From: Nocardioides caldifontis
GTDB taxonomy: Bacteria; Actinomycetota; Actinomycetes; Propionibacteriales; Nocardioidaceae
Assembly: GCF_008087345.1 (NCBI RefSeq)
Contig: NZ_VHIB01000001.1
Span: 620,001 to 684,000 of the forward strand
Direction: 5' to 3'
Length of the DNA stretch: 64,000 bases
The translations under genes and the position numbers were made by a program. The notes under the pieces were generated by a model that saw only the letters and a list, made by a program, of their open reading frames with translations, ran no database searches and had not been told where the DNA came from. Of this stretch, positions 32,415-41,688 are shown one piece after another (within the stretch, counting starts at the first letter, position 1; each line of letters opens with the position of its first letter).

Positions 32415-33614
32415 ATGTCCACCGCCACGATCGACTCCGCGCCCTTCCTGGACGTGGCCGACCCGTCGTTCTCCATCACCTCCGACGTGGTCAAGCAGGC
32501 CCGCGAGCAGAGCTGGTACGCCCGCACGCCGTACGGACTCGCGATCCTCCGGTACGACGAGGTGAGCCGGCTGCTCAAGCACCCGAAGCTCCGGCAGGGG
32601 AGCCTCTCCTGGCCGGCGCACAACGGCGTGACCGAGGGGCCCTTCGCGGACTGGTTCGCGAGCTGGATCCTCAACAAGGAGGGCGAGGAGCACCACCGGC
32701 TGCGCCGGTTGATGAACCCCGCGTTCTCCAAGAAGCTGATCAGCGGCCTGGTGCCGCGGTTCCAGGCGCTCGCGTCCGAGCTGATCGACGGCTTCGCCGA
32801 CCGCGGCCGCTGCGAGTTCGTCAGCGAGTTCGCCGAGCCCTACGCCGCGCGGGTCATCGCGATCATGCTCGGCCTCCCCGAGGAGGAGTGGCCGATCATC
32901 GCCCGCGAGTCGGCGACCATCGGGCTCGCGCTCGGCGTCACCATCAAGCAGGACCTGCCGAAGATCGAGGCGGCGCTCCAGCGGCTCTACGACTACGCCG
33001 ACGGGCTCATCGAGGACCGCCGCGAGAACCCGCGCGAGGACTTCGTGACCGCGCTGGTCACGGCCCACCGCGACAAGGACTCGCTCTCCTTCCAGGAGCT
33101 CCGTGACGGCCTGGTGCTGCTGATCTTCGGCGGCTTCGACACCACGCGGAACCAGCTCGGCCTCGCGATGCGCACCTTCGTCGACCACCCCGACCAGTGG
33201 CGGCTGCTCGCCGCGCGACCCGAGCTCGGCGGCGCCGCCGTCGAAGAGGTCATGCGGGTCAACCCGACCGTGCGCTGGGTGACCCGAGAGGCCCTGGAGA
33301 CCTTCGAGTACCAGGGGCTGACGATCGAGGGCGGCACCACCGTCCACCTGTTCAGCGAGTCCGCCGGCACCGACCCGCGGGTCTTCGGCGAGCCGTCGTT
33401 CGACCTCACCGCCGAGCGGATGCCGCACTTCGGCTTCGGCGGGGGCGCGCACCACTGCCTCGGCCACTTCGTCGCGCGCAGCGACATGAGCGAGGCCCTG
33501 CCCCTGCTCGCGGAGCGGATGCCGGGGCTGCGGCTCGACGGCGAGGGCACCTGGCTCCCCGACTCGGGCAACACGGGCCCGATCACGCTGCCGCTCGCCT
33601 TCGACCGCGACTGA
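32415..33614 (+). CDS. Cytochrome P450, cyclic-amine (CYP151/P450mor-like) monooxygenase
   Basis: 399 aa from ATG 32415. I-helix GGFDTTRNQL supplies the oxygen-activating acid/Thr pair, ExxR is EVMR, and the heme loop FGFGGGAHHCLG places Cys348 as thiolate ligand. Followed by its own [3Fe-4S] ferredoxin, ferredoxin reductase and a glutamine-synthetase-like gene, the order described for the morpholine/piperidine/pyrrolidine P450 loci of mycobacteria. It would hydroxylate the carbon next to the ring nitrogen, giving a hemiaminal that opens to an amino-aldehyde. P450 identity is certain; the cyclic-amine substrate is inferred from context. Confidence 0.92.
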   Translation: MSTATIDSAPFLDVADPSFSITSDVVKQAREQSWYARTPYGLAILRYDEVSRLLKHPKLRQGSLSWPAHNGVTEGPFADWFASWILNKEGEEHHRLRRLMNPAFSKKLISGLVPRFQALASELIDGFADRGRCEFVSEFAEPYAARVIAIMLGLPEEEWPIIARESATIGLALGVTIKQDLPKIEAALQRLYDYADGLIEDRRENPREDFVTALVTAHRDKDSLSFQELRDGLVLLIFGGFDTTRNQLGLAMRTFVDHPDQWRLLAARPELGGAAVEEVMRVNPTVRWVTREALETFEYQGLTIEGGTTVHLFSESAGTDPRVFGEPSFDLTAERMPHFGFGGGAHHCLGHFVARSDMSEALPLLAERMPGLRLDGEGTWLPDSGNTGPITLPLAFDRD

Positions 33615-33657
33615 CCCGCACCCACCCACGAACCGCCTCACCGACAGCGAGGAACCC

Positions 33658-33849
33658 ATGCAGATCACCGTCGACATGAAGCGCTGCCAGGACCACGGGC
33701 AGTGCGCCATCGCCGCTCCCGACGTCTTCCGGATCAACGACGAGGGCCGTCTCGAGTACGAGCCCACCGCCGACGAGTCGCTGCGCGACGAGGTCGAGGA
33801 GGCGGCGGACGTCTGCCCCGTCCAGGCCATCGCGCTGCTGGACGGGTGA
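33658..33849 (+). CDS. [3Fe-4S] ferredoxin
   Basis: 63 aa. Ligands follow the CX2HX2C...CP pattern: Cys10, His13 in place of the usual second Cys, Cys16, and Cys53 in DVCPVQAI, so a 3Fe-4S cluster is expected. This is the ferredoxin type that serves actinobacterial P450s, and the gene lies between the P450 and its reductase. Ribosome site GAGGAA precedes ATG 33658. Confidence 0.95.
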   Translation: MQITVDMKRCQDHGQCAIAAPDVFRINDEGRLEYEPTADESLRDEVEEAADVCPVQAIALLDG

Positions 33850-33855
33850 TCCCCG

Positions 33856-35121
33856 ATGAGTGAGCCGGGCGCGCACGGTGCCGGCGTCGTCGTGGTCGGC
33901 GGGTCCCTCGCCGGGCTGCGCGCCGCCGAGCAGCTGCGGGCCGCCGGCCACGACGGGCCGCTCCGCGTGGTGGGCGAGGAGCCGCACCTGCCCTACAACC
34001 GGCCGCCACTCTCCAAGGAGGTGCTCGGCGACCCGGGCGACTCCGACCTCGAGCGGCTCCACGGGCTCGTGGCGTTCCGTCGCCGCGCGTCGGTCGCCGA
34101 CGTCGACTTCGTCCTCGGCGCCCGCGTCGAGGGCTCCGACCTCGAGGCCCGCAAGCTGCGGCTGGCCGACGGCACCCACCTCGGCTACGACGGCCTCGTG
34201 GTCGCCACCGGGCTCCGGCCCCGGCGGCTCGACCTGCCCGGCCCGTCGCTGGGTCGCTACGTGATCCGCACGCTGGACGACGTCATCACGCTGCGGCTCC
34301 GACTGGCCGGCGCCACCGACCCCCGCGTCGTCGTCGTGGGCGGCGGCTTCATCGGCACCGAGACCGCCTGCACCCTGTTGAAGCTCGGCTGCGACGTGAC
34401 CGTGGTCGAGCCGTTCGGCGCTCCGATGGAGCGGGTCCTCGGCGCTGACCTCGCGCTCGCCGTCCAGCGCCACCTCACCGCGCAGGGCGTCCGCTTCCTC
34501 ACCGGGGTGGGCGTCAGCGGCTTCACCGGTGAGGCCCACGTCGCGGGCGTGACGCTCTCCGACGGCCGTGAGCTCCCGGCCGACCTGGTCGTCGAGGCGG
34601 TCGGCTCGGTGTGCAACACCGAGTGGCTCGAGGGCAACCCCGGCCTCGACCTCACCGACGGGGTCCTCTGCGACGACCGGCTCCGCGTCGTCGGCGCCTC
34701 CCGCACGGTAGCGGTCGGCGACATCGCCCGGTTCCCCAACGTGCTCGTCGACGACGTACCCCGTCGCGTCGAGCACTGGTCGATCCCCACCGACACCGCG
34801 AAGCGGGCGGCGCCGACCCTCGTCGCCCTGCTGCGCGGCGAGGAGCCCGACACCACGCCGTTCGTGCCGGTGCCGTCGTTCTGGAGCGACCAGCTCGACC
34901 TGCGCTTCCAGAGCTTCGGCTCGCCCGGCCTCGCCGACGAGGTCGAGCTCGCCGAGGGCGACCTCGACCGGCTCGCCGACGGCGTGCTCGCGCTCTACCA
35001 CCGCACCGTCGCCGGGGAGCGCCGCCACGTCGGCACCGTCGCGGTCAACCTGCCTCCGAAACGGCAGCGCGAGCTCCGCGCCGCCTTCCTCCAGCCCGAC
35101 CTCTCGAAAGGGACCCGATGA
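33856..35121 (+). CDS. FAD-dependent ferredoxin reductase
   Basis: 421 aa from ATG 33856, six bases after the ferredoxin. N-terminal FAD motif VVVVGGSLAGLRAAEQLR, PYNRPPLSK, a second dinucleotide motif VVVVGGGFIGTE near residue 160 for NADH, and the FAD-contacting AVGDIARFP near 288. It is of the putidaredoxin/rhodocoxin reductase type and supplies electrons from NAD(P)H through the ferredoxin to the P450. Confidence 0.95.
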   Translation: MSEPGAHGAGVVVVGGSLAGLRAAEQLRAAGHDGPLRVVGEEPHLPYNRPPLSKEVLGDPGDSDLERLHGLVAFRRRASVADVDFVLGARVEGSDLEARKLRLADGTHLGYDGLVVATGLRPRRLDLPGPSLGRYVIRTLDDVITLRLRLAGATDPRVVVVGGGFIGTETACTLLKLGCDVTVVEPFGAPMERVLGADLALAVQRHLTAQGVRFLTGVGVSGFTGEAHVAGVTLSDGRELPADLVVEAVGSVCNTEWLEGNPGLDLTDGVLCDDRLRVVGASRTVAVGDIARFPNVLVDDVPRRVEHWSIPTDTAKRAAPTLVALLRGEEPDTTPFVPVPSFWSDQLDLRFQSFGSPGLADEVELAEGDLDRLADGVLALYHRTVAGERRHVGTVAVNLPPKRQRELRAAFLQPDLSKGTR

Positions 35122-36500
35122 CCACCGACCTCGACCAGCACCGGGAGCTCAACGCCGCTCCCGGCGCTCTCGACGCCGCTCGTGCCGCCATCGCTCAGCA
35201 CGGCGTCAAGTACGTCTACTTCCAGGCGGTCACCGTCACCGGCCGTGTCGTCGGCAAGGTGGTGCCCGTGCAGCAGCTCGAGCGCCTCGCGGTGCGCGGC
35301 GTCCAGCAGCACCGCACCGCGGTGTCCAACCTCCAGGCGACCCGTGAGGGCCACCTGATGGGTGGTGGCGTCGAGGCCGCGGAGTACACCGCGGTCCCCG
35401 ACCTCGACACGTTCGCGGTGCTCCCGTGGGACAGCAACGTCGCCCGGGTCTTCTGCCGGCTCTACGAGCCCGACCACGTCCCCGGCATCGGGGGCGCGGC
35501 GCTCGCCGTCGACTGCCGCGGGGTGTTCCGCCGGATGCACGAGCAGTTCAGCGCCCGCACCGGGCTCGAGCTGCGCACCGGCACCGAGCCGGAGATGACG
35601 TGGGAGGGCCCCGGACGCGAGGCGGTCTTCCGCCCCGAGTCGTCGCCGGCGTACCACATCGAGCACCTCGAGAAGAACCGCGACATCTACGACCGGGTGA
35701 TCACCTACGCCCAGGCGCTCGGCTTCGAGATGGTCGAGGGCGACTACGAGGACTCGGGGCAGATCGAGCTGAACTGGATGTTCGACCGGGCGGAGATCAC
35801 CGCCGACCGGCTCGTCACCTACCGCCAGATCTGCAAGCAGGTCGCCCGCGAGCTGGGCATCTCGGCGAGCTTCATGCCGAAGCCGGCGACCGGGATGATG
35901 GGCAACGGCTGCCACCACAACTGGAGCCTGTGGCGCGACGGGCAGAACATCCTCGTCGAGGAGGGCGTCACCGAGCTGCACCTCAGCGAGCAGGGCAAGC
36001 ACGCGCTCGGCGGGCTGCTGAGCCACTCCGCCGGCGCGATGGCGGTCATGGGCCCGACGGTGAACTCCTACAAGCGCTACTGGGACGCCGGTCAGTTCGC
36101 GCCCTCGCAGATCAACTGGGGGCTGGACAACAAGACCTGCACCGTGCGGCTCTCCGCCAACGGCCGGCTCGAGTACAAGCTCCCGGACGCGAGCGTCAAC
36201 CCGTACCTCTCCCACGCGGTGCTCCTGGCCGCGATCGACGACGGGCTCAAGAACGCCATCGACCCGGGAGCCCCGCAGGTCGGCTCGAGCTACGGCACCG
36301 AGGGTCAGGCGGCTTTCGACCCGCTGCCGCTGACCCTCGGCGAGGCGCTCGCGGCGTTCGACCGCGACAGCTACCTCAAGGAGTCGCTGGGCAGCGAGCT
36401 CTCGGACCTGTACCTCGAGTACAAGCGCGACGAGTGGGCGCGGTTCTGCGGGACCGTGACCGAGTGGGAGCGGGACACCTACTGGGACGACCTGCCGTGA
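35118..36500 (+). CDS. Glutamine synthetase-like gamma-glutamyl-amine ligase (PuuA/GlnA3 family)
   Basis: 460 aa from ATG 35118, overlapping the reductase. Type I GS fold with TGTEPEM, GQIELNW, the ATP/Glu segment MGNGCHHNWSL, the glutamate flap region NSYKRYW, and RLE..LPDASVNPYL. Family members ligate glutamate to amines. No adenylylation Tyr motif typical of GlnA was noted. In this operon it would trap the free amino group of the ring-opened product or another amine as a gamma-glutamyl amide. Equivalent genes adjoin the mycobacterial P450mor operon. Confidence 0.93.
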   Translation: MTTDLDQHRELNAAPGALDAARAAIAQHGVKYVYFQAVTVTGRVVGKVVPVQQLERLAVRGVQQHRTAVSNLQATREGHLMGGGVEAAEYTAVPDLDTFAVLPWDSNVARVFCRLYEPDHVPGIGGAALAVDCRGVFRRMHEQFSARTGLELRTGTEPEMTWEGPGREAVFRPESSPAYHIEHLEKNRDIYDRVITYAQALGFEMVEGDYEDSGQIELNWMFDRAEITADRLVTYRQICKQVARELGISASFMPKPATGMMGNGCHHNWSLWRDGQNILVEEGVTELHLSEQGKHALGGLLSHSAGAMAVMGPTVNSYKRYWDAGQFAPSQINWGLDNKTCTVRLSANGRLEYKLPDASVNPYLSHAVLLAAIDDGLKNAIDPGAPQVGSSYGTEGQAAFDPLPLTLGEALAAFDRDSYLKESLGSELSDLYLEYKRDEWARFCGTVTEWERDTYWDDLP

Positions 36501-36529
36501 CGGTGGCCGGAGAGAGCGAGAAGGACGAG

Positions 36530-37228
36530 ATGAGCAACCCCCTGCGGCTGGCCTGCATCGACGCCGACGCCCCGCCGTTGTTCCTGCCGATCGACGAAGC
36601 CGGCAACCGCGAGGGTTACGAGCCGGCGGTCGCCCGGCTCCTCGCCGAGGAGCTCGGCCGCCCGCTGGAGTGGGTGGTGGTGCCGTGGAACGACATGCTC
36701 CCGTCGGCGCAGCGCCACGAGGTCGACGGTGTCCTCTGCGGGCAGGGGATCATCCCGTCGCGCCTGGAGCAGGTCGACTTCACCCGCCCCTACGGCGTCT
36801 TCCACGAGGGCGTCCTGATCCGTCGCGGTGAGGGCGTCTCCGGGCCGGAGGACCTGGTGGGCAAACGCGTCGCCGCGATCGCCGCTTCCGCGAACATGAC
36901 GCTCGCGGAGTCCTTCGAGGGCGCCGAGGTGGTGCCCTTCGGCGGTGAGTCCGACGACGTCTACGCCGAGATGCTCGAGGCGCTGCGGACCGGCGAGGTG
37001 GACGCGGTCGTCGACGACGACGTCGTCTTCGTGCCGCTCGGCGAGGCCGACCCGACCTTCGAGCTGGCGTTCACCGTGCAGACCGGCAACCGCTGGGGCA
37101 TCGGCGTCGCCAAGGACCGGCCGGAGACGCTGGCCGAGCTCGACGGTGCGCTCGCACGGATCATCGAGGACGGCCGGCTCCGCAAGGCGTGGGAGGAGTG
37201 GCTGCCGACGCTCGACTACCCGTTCTGA
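36530..37228 (+). CDS. Solute-binding-fold (SBP_bac_3) protein lacking a signal peptide
   Basis: 232 aa from ATG 36530, with GAAGGA 5 nt upstream; GTG 36497, overlapping the upstream stop as GTGA, is an alternative. Starts directly with LRLACIDADAPPLFL and continues as the amino-acid binding fold (VDGVLCGQGIIPSRLEQVDFTRPYG, DLVGKRVAAI). There is no export signal, lipobox or adjoining ABC permease. It is probably cytosolic, either a ligand chaperone/sensor or an enzyme of the cyclohexadienyl-dehydratase kind. Function unknown. Confidence 0.8.
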   Translation: MSNPLRLACIDADAPPLFLPIDEAGNREGYEPAVARLLAEELGRPLEWVVVPWNDMLPSAQRHEVDGVLCGQGIIPSRLEQVDFTRPYGVFHEGVLIRRGEGVSGPEDLVGKRVAAIAASANMTLAESFEGAEVVPFGGESDDVYAEMLEALRTGEVDAVVDDDVVFVPLGEADPTFELAFTVQTGNRWGIGVAKDRPETLAELDGALARIIEDGRLRKAWEEWLPTLDYPF

Positions 37229-37274
37229 CGGGACGAGCGGCAACCACGGGAAGACGGAGAGGACGAGGAGACAA

Positions 37275-38000
37275 GTGCGCCCCCTGATCGGCGTGGTCGG
37301 CCGCAGGTCACAACGGCTCGACGTGCTGCGGTTCAGCGGCACGATCGCGGCGGAGGCGATCTGCGAGGCGGTGTGGGCCGGCGGAGGTGAACCGCTGGTG
37401 CTCCACGGCCCCGACGGCGACCCCACGGCTGAGCTCGGCAGCCGGCTCCAGCGGTTCGACGGCATCCTGCTGCCGGGAGGTGCCGACCTCGACCCGCGGA
37501 GGTACGGCGCCGCGCCGGTGCCGACCGACCAGCCCCCGGTGGAGCACCAGGACACCCTCGACCTCGCGGTCGCGAAGGTCGTCGTGGCCACCGGGATGCC
37601 GACGCTGGCCGTGTGCCGGGGGATGCAGGTCCTCAACGTCGCCCTCGGCGGGACGCTGGTCGTGGACCTGCCCGCCTCCGAGGTCGACCACCGATGCTCG
37701 GTGCACGACGTGGTCGTGGATCCCGGCTCCCGGCTCCACGATGTAGTCGGAGCGACAAGGATCCCGGTGTCGTCCTACCACCACCAGGCGCTCGACGCCG
37801 TCGCACCCGGGCTCGAGGTCGTCGCCCGGGCGGACGACGGGGTCGTCGAGGCGGTGCAGCACGCCACCGCCGACGTGCTCGGTGTGCAGTGGCACCCCGA
37901 GGACCTGGCGACCACCTCCGCCACCGACGCCGCCCTCTTCGTGGACCTCGCGGAGCGGGCCCGCCACCACCGGATGACCAGGGAAGGAGCCGCTGCATGA
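37275..38000 (+). CDS. PuuD-like gamma-glutamyl hydrolase (class I glutamine amidotransferase fold), copy 1
   Basis: 241 aa from GTG 37275, with GAGGAG 4 nt upstream. Contains DGILLPGGADLDPRRYG, the nucleophile elbow AVCRGMQVLN, SYHHQAL and the catalytic His/Glu pair in VQWHPED. Known PuuD enzymes release GABA from gamma-glutamyl-GABA. Here it would remove the glutamyl group added by the upstream ligase. Overlaps the second copy as ATGA. Confidence 0.92.
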   Translation: MRPLIGVVGRRSQRLDVLRFSGTIAAEAICEAVWAGGGEPLVLHGPDGDPTAELGSRLQRFDGILLPGGADLDPRRYGAAPVPTDQPPVEHQDTLDLAVAKVVVATGMPTLAVCRGMQVLNVALGGTLVVDLPASEVDHRCSVHDVVVDPGSRLHDVVGATRIPVSSYHHQALDAVAPGLEVVARADDGVVEAVQHATADVLGVQWHPEDLATTSATDAALFVDLAERARHHRMTREGAAA

Positions 38001-38788
38001 ACGCCGACGCGCCCGTCGTACGACGCGACGAGGTGGAGGCCACCCCGCCGGGTGGCACGCCCGGCGGCACCAGCGTGGCGGTCCTGGTCTCGCTCAACTT
38101 CCCGGACCTCACCCCACCCGTCGCCGACCTCGTGCGCCGGTTCACCGGCTGCGCCCTGCAGACGCTGGCCGACCTGGGGGCGTCGTACGAGCTGTTCGAC
38201 ACCTCGAGCCCGCTCGCCGACCCGACCGCGGTGACCGCCCACGACCGGCTCCTGGTCCTCGGCGGCGGCGACGTGTCGGCGACCTGCTGGGGCGGCAGCG
38301 ACGACGACGTCCCGAACTCCTACGGCGTCGACCGGCGCGCCGACGACGACAGCATCGCCGCGATCCGGGCCGCCGCCGACGCGGGCGTGCCGGTGCTCGC
38401 GATCTGCCGGGGGGCCCAGCTCCTCAACGTCACCTACGGCGGCACGATCGTCCCCGACATCACCGACTACGTGCTCCACCGCGGCGGCCCGGGCGAGGCG
38501 ATGTTCCTCGACGAGAAGGTGTCGCTGACCCCGGGGACCCGGCTGCACGACCTCTTCGGCACGACGCGGCTCACCGTCCGCTCGGGCCACCACCAGGCGG
38601 TCGACAGGGTCGCCGAAGGGTTCCGGGTGGCCGCCGTCGCCGACGACGGGGTGGTCGAGGCCATCGAGCATCCCTCGAAGTGGCTCGTCGGCGTCCAGTG
38701 GCACCCTGAGGACGACGACGGACCGGAGGCGGACCGGCTCCGCCTCTTCGAGGCGTTCCTCTCGGGGGACCCCGGTCGCACCGACTGA
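37997..38788 (+). CDS. PuuD-like gamma-glutamyl hydrolase, copy 2 (divergent)
   Basis: 263 aa from ATG 37997. Same fold as the preceding protein with nucleophile elbow AICRGAQLLN, SGHHQAV and VQWHPEDDD, but the N-terminal half differs: a longer leader, and GGGDVSATCWGG in place of the PGGAD loop. Two non-identical copies side by side suggest different gamma-glutamyl substrates, or a heteromer. Confidence 0.9.
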   Translation: MNADAPVVRRDEVEATPPGGTPGGTSVAVLVSLNFPDLTPPVADLVRRFTGCALQTLADLGASYELFDTSSPLADPTAVTAHDRLLVLGGGDVSATCWGGSDDDVPNSYGVDRRADDDSIAAIRAAADAGVPVLAICRGAQLLNVTYGGTIVPDITDYVLHRGGPGEAMFLDEKVSLTPGTRLHDLFGTTRLTVRSGHHQAVDRVAEGFRVAAVADDGVVEAIEHPSKWLVGVQWHPEDDDGPEADRLRLFEAFLSGDPGRTD

Positions 38789-38839
38789 CGTCACCCGATA
38801 GACATGTCCAGCGAAGTTCCTTCCACGACCGGAGGCACG

Positions 38840-40186
38840 ATGACCACCTACGCAGTCCGCGACCCGCGCGGCGGGGCCGACCCCGAGCCCTACCCGACCG
38901 CCACCGACGAGGAGATCCAGGCCGCGATCGCCGCTGCCCACAAGGCCCACCGCGAGTGGTCGCGCAAGACCACCGTCGAGGAGCGGGCCGCGCTGGTGCG
39001 CCGCGTCGGCGACCTGCACCTCGAGCGTCGCGACGAGCTGGCCGAGATCACCGTCCGCGAGATGGGCAAGCCGTGGGAGGAGGCCACGGGCGAGGTCGAG
39101 TTCAGCGCGGCGATCTACCACTACTACGCCGACAACGCCCCGACCTTCCTGGCCGACGAGCCGATCGAGCTGCTCGACGGCACCGGCTCGGCGATGATCC
39201 GCCGCGCCTCGCTCGGCGTGCTCATCGGGATCATGCCGTGGAACTTCCCGACCTACCAGGTCGCCCGCTTCGCCGGCCCGAACCTCGCGGTGGGCAACAC
39301 GATCCTTCTCAAGCACGCGCCGCAGTGCCCGGCCACCGCCGCCGCGCTCCAGCAGCTCTACCTCGACGCCGGGTTCCCCGAGGGCGCCTACGTCAACGTC
39401 TACGCCACCAACGAGCAGGTCGCCGACGTGATCGCGGACCCGCGGGTCCAGGGCGTCTCGCTGACCGGGTCCGAGCGCGCCGGTGCGGCCGTCGCCGAGA
39501 TCGCGGGGCGCAACCTCAAGAAGGTCGTGCTCGAGCTCGGCGGCTCCGACCCGTTCATCGTCCTGGGCAGCAATGACATGGACGCCACCGTCGAGGCGGC
39601 GATCGCGGCGCGGTGCGGCAACACCGGCCAGGCATGCAACGCCGGCAAGCGGATCATCGTGCTGGACTCGCTGTACGACGAGTTCGTCGAGAAGTTCAAC
39701 GCGAAGATGACCAGCGAGGAGCTGGTGAGCACTCCGCTGTCCTCCGAGGCGGCCGCGAAGCGGCTCACCGAGCAGGTGGAGCAGGCGGTCAGCGGCGGCG
39801 CGGTGCTCCGCTCGGCCGGCGACCCGCACGACGCCTTCGTGCCGTCCGGCGTCCTCGAGGGCGTGACCAAGGACAACCCGGTCTTCCACCAGGAGCTGTT
39901 CGGACCGGTGGCGATGGTGTTCAAGGTCGGCTCCGAGGAGGAGGCGATCGAGCTCGCCAACGACACCCCCTACGGCCTCGGCTCCTACGTCTTCACCCCC
40001 GACCCGGAGCAGGCCCAGCGCGTCGCCGACCAGCTGGACGTCGGCATGGTGTTCATCAACGGCGTCGACGCCGACGGTGTCGAGCTGCCCTTCGGTGGCG
40101 TCAAGCGCTCCGGCTTCGGGCGTGAGCTGGGCCGCTACGGCATCGAGGAGTTCGTCAACAAGAAGATGATCCGCACGATCGCATGA
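38840..40186 (+). CDS. gabD: Succinate-/glutarate-semialdehyde dehydrogenase (GabD type)
   Basis: 448 aa. ATG 38840 with GGAGG 4 nt upstream; ATG 38804 lacks one. ALDH signatures: MPWNFPTYQ, general base Glu232 in LELGGSDPF, nucleophile Cys266 in GQACNAGKR. The LLKHAPQCP segment is typical of actinobacterial GabD1-like semialdehyde dehydrogenases. With glutaryl-CoA dehydrogenase downstream, glutarate semialdehyde is as likely a substrate as succinate semialdehyde. Confidence 0.9.
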   Translation: MTTYAVRDPRGGADPEPYPTATDEEIQAAIAAAHKAHREWSRKTTVEERAALVRRVGDLHLERRDELAEITVREMGKPWEEATGEVEFSAAIYHYYADNAPTFLADEPIELLDGTGSAMIRRASLGVLIGIMPWNFPTYQVARFAGPNLAVGNTILLKHAPQCPATAAALQQLYLDAGFPEGAYVNVYATNEQVADVIADPRVQGVSLTGSERAGAAVAEIAGRNLKKVVLELGGSDPFIVLGSNDMDATVEAAIAARCGNTGQACNAGKRIIVLDSLYDEFVEKFNAKMTSEELVSTPLSSEAAAKRLTEQVEQAVSGGAVLRSAGDPHDAFVPSGVLEGVTKDNPVFHQELFGPVAMVFKVGSEEEAIELANDTPYGLGSYVFTPDPEQAQRVADQLDVGMVFINGVDADGVELPFGGVKRSGFGRELGRYGIEEFVNKKMIRTIA

Positions 40187-41688
40187 CCGACACGTCGTAC
40201 GACCCCCGCACCGGCGCCCCCGTCGCGCAGGCCGAGGACACGGACCCGGAGGAGCTCCGGGCCGTCCTCGGCCGTGCCGCCGCTGCGGCGCCGCTGGCCG
40301 CTGCGGCCAGCCCCCGCACTCGGCTCGCCTGGCTGTCCGCGGTCGCCGAGGCGCTCGAGGCGCACGCCGACGAGCTGACCGGGCTGGCCGACCAGGAGAC
40401 GGCGCTGGGAGTCGCACGGTTGTCGGGCGAGGTCGCCCGAGCCGCCGCGCAGCTGCGGTTCTACGGCGAGGTGGCCGTGGAAGGCTCCTTCGTCGGGCTC
40501 ACGGTCGACGAGGCGACGGAGACCACGCCCCGGCTGGTGCGGGTCAACCGCCCGCTCGGCCCGGTCGCGGTCTTCGGCGCGAGCAACTTCCCCTTCGCGT
40601 TCAGCGTGCTGGGCAACGACACCGGGGCGGCGATCGCGGCTGGCTGCCCGGTGGTCGCCAAGGCGCATCCGGCGCACCTCGGGCTGAGCCTGCGGCAGGC
40701 GGAGCTGGCGCGGGCGGCGCTGGCCTCCGCCGGCGCGCCGGAGGGGCTGTTCCAGCTCGTCGTCGGGCACCGGACCGGAGTCGAGCTCGTGCAGGCACCG
40801 GAGATCACCGCGGTCGCCTTCACCGGTTCGCAGAGCGGCGGGATGGCGCTGTGGCGGCTGGCCAACGAGCGCGAGGTCGTGATCCCGGTGTACGCCGAGA
40901 TGGGCACCGTGAACCCGGTCGTGGTGACCCGTCCCGGGGCTGCCGAGATGGCCACGGTGGCCGAGGGGTTCGTCGGCTCCTTCACGTTGGGCAACGGTCA
41001 GTTCTGCACCAAGCCCGGCTTGATGCTGGCCCCCGCCGGGACCGGTGCGGCGGAGGCGGTCGGCGAGGCCCTGCGTGCGGCCGCGCCTTCGCCGGTGATG
41101 CTGACGCAGGGGATCGCCGAGTCCGTGACTGCCGGGATCGGTCAGCTCGAGGACGCCGGCGCCGAGGTCGTCGCGCGCGTCGACCCTTCGGGCGAGGGGT
41201 GGTCGGCGCCGGCCGCGGTGCTCCGCGCCGGGACCAGCGCGCTCAAGCCGGGGAGCCGGCTGCTCGAGGAGTGCTTCGGGGCGGTGGCGCTGGTCTGCGA
41301 GTACTCCTCCGACGAGGAGCTCCGCGAGGCGCTGTCGACGCTGCAGTCGTCGCTGGCCGCGAGCGTGATCACCGGCGGCGCCGACGACCAGGAGGCCGCC
41401 GCGCTGGTCGACGGCCTGTCCCAGAAGGTCGGCCGGGTCGTCGTCGACGGGTGGCCGACCGGTGTGGCGTTCACCTGGGCGCAGCAGCACGGCGGCCCGT
41501 GGCCGTCGACCTCGGTCCCGTCGGCGACCTCGGTCGGGGCGGCCGGGCTCGAGCGGTTCGTGCGGCCGGTGACCTACCAGTCCGCGCACGACGGGCTGCT
41601 GCCGCCCGAGGCCCGCGCCGACGACCCCTGGGCGCTGCCGCGCCGCGTCGACGGGCGCCTCGTCCCCGCCGGGGAGCCGGGTTCGTGA
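40183..41688 (+). CDS. Aldehyde dehydrogenase, alpha-ketoglutarate-semialdehyde dehydrogenase family
   Basis: 501 aa, overlapping the previous ALDH as ATGA. Carries FGASNFPFAFS, VAFTGSQSGGMAL and nucleophile Cys275 in GQFCTKPG, and the family end motif WPTGVAFTWAQQHGGPWPST. These mark the KGSADH/fatty-aldehyde branch. The general base position reads YAEMGTVNP. It may oxidise the first amino-aldehyde from ring opening while GabD handles the later dicarboxylic semialdehyde; assignment of steps is inference. Confidence 0.88.
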   Translation: MTDTSYDPRTGAPVAQAEDTDPEELRAVLGRAAAAAPLAAAASPRTRLAWLSAVAEALEAHADELTGLADQETALGVARLSGEVARAAAQLRFYGEVAVEGSFVGLTVDEATETTPRLVRVNRPLGPVAVFGASNFPFAFSVLGNDTGAAIAAGCPVVAKAHPAHLGLSLRQAELARAALASAGAPEGLFQLVVGHRTGVELVQAPEITAVAFTGSQSGGMALWRLANEREVVIPVYAEMGTVNPVVVTRPGAAEMATVAEGFVGSFTLGNGQFCTKPGLMLAPAGTGAAEAVGEALRAAAPSPVMLTQGIAESVTAGIGQLEDAGAEVVARVDPSGEGWSAPAAVLRAGTSALKPGSRLLEECFGAVALVCEYSSDEELREALSTLQSSLAASVITGGADDQEAAALVDGLSQKVGRVVVDGWPTGVAFTWAQQHGGPWPSTSVPSATSVGAAGLERFVRPVTYQSAHDGLLPPEARADDPWALPRRVDGRLVPAGEPGS

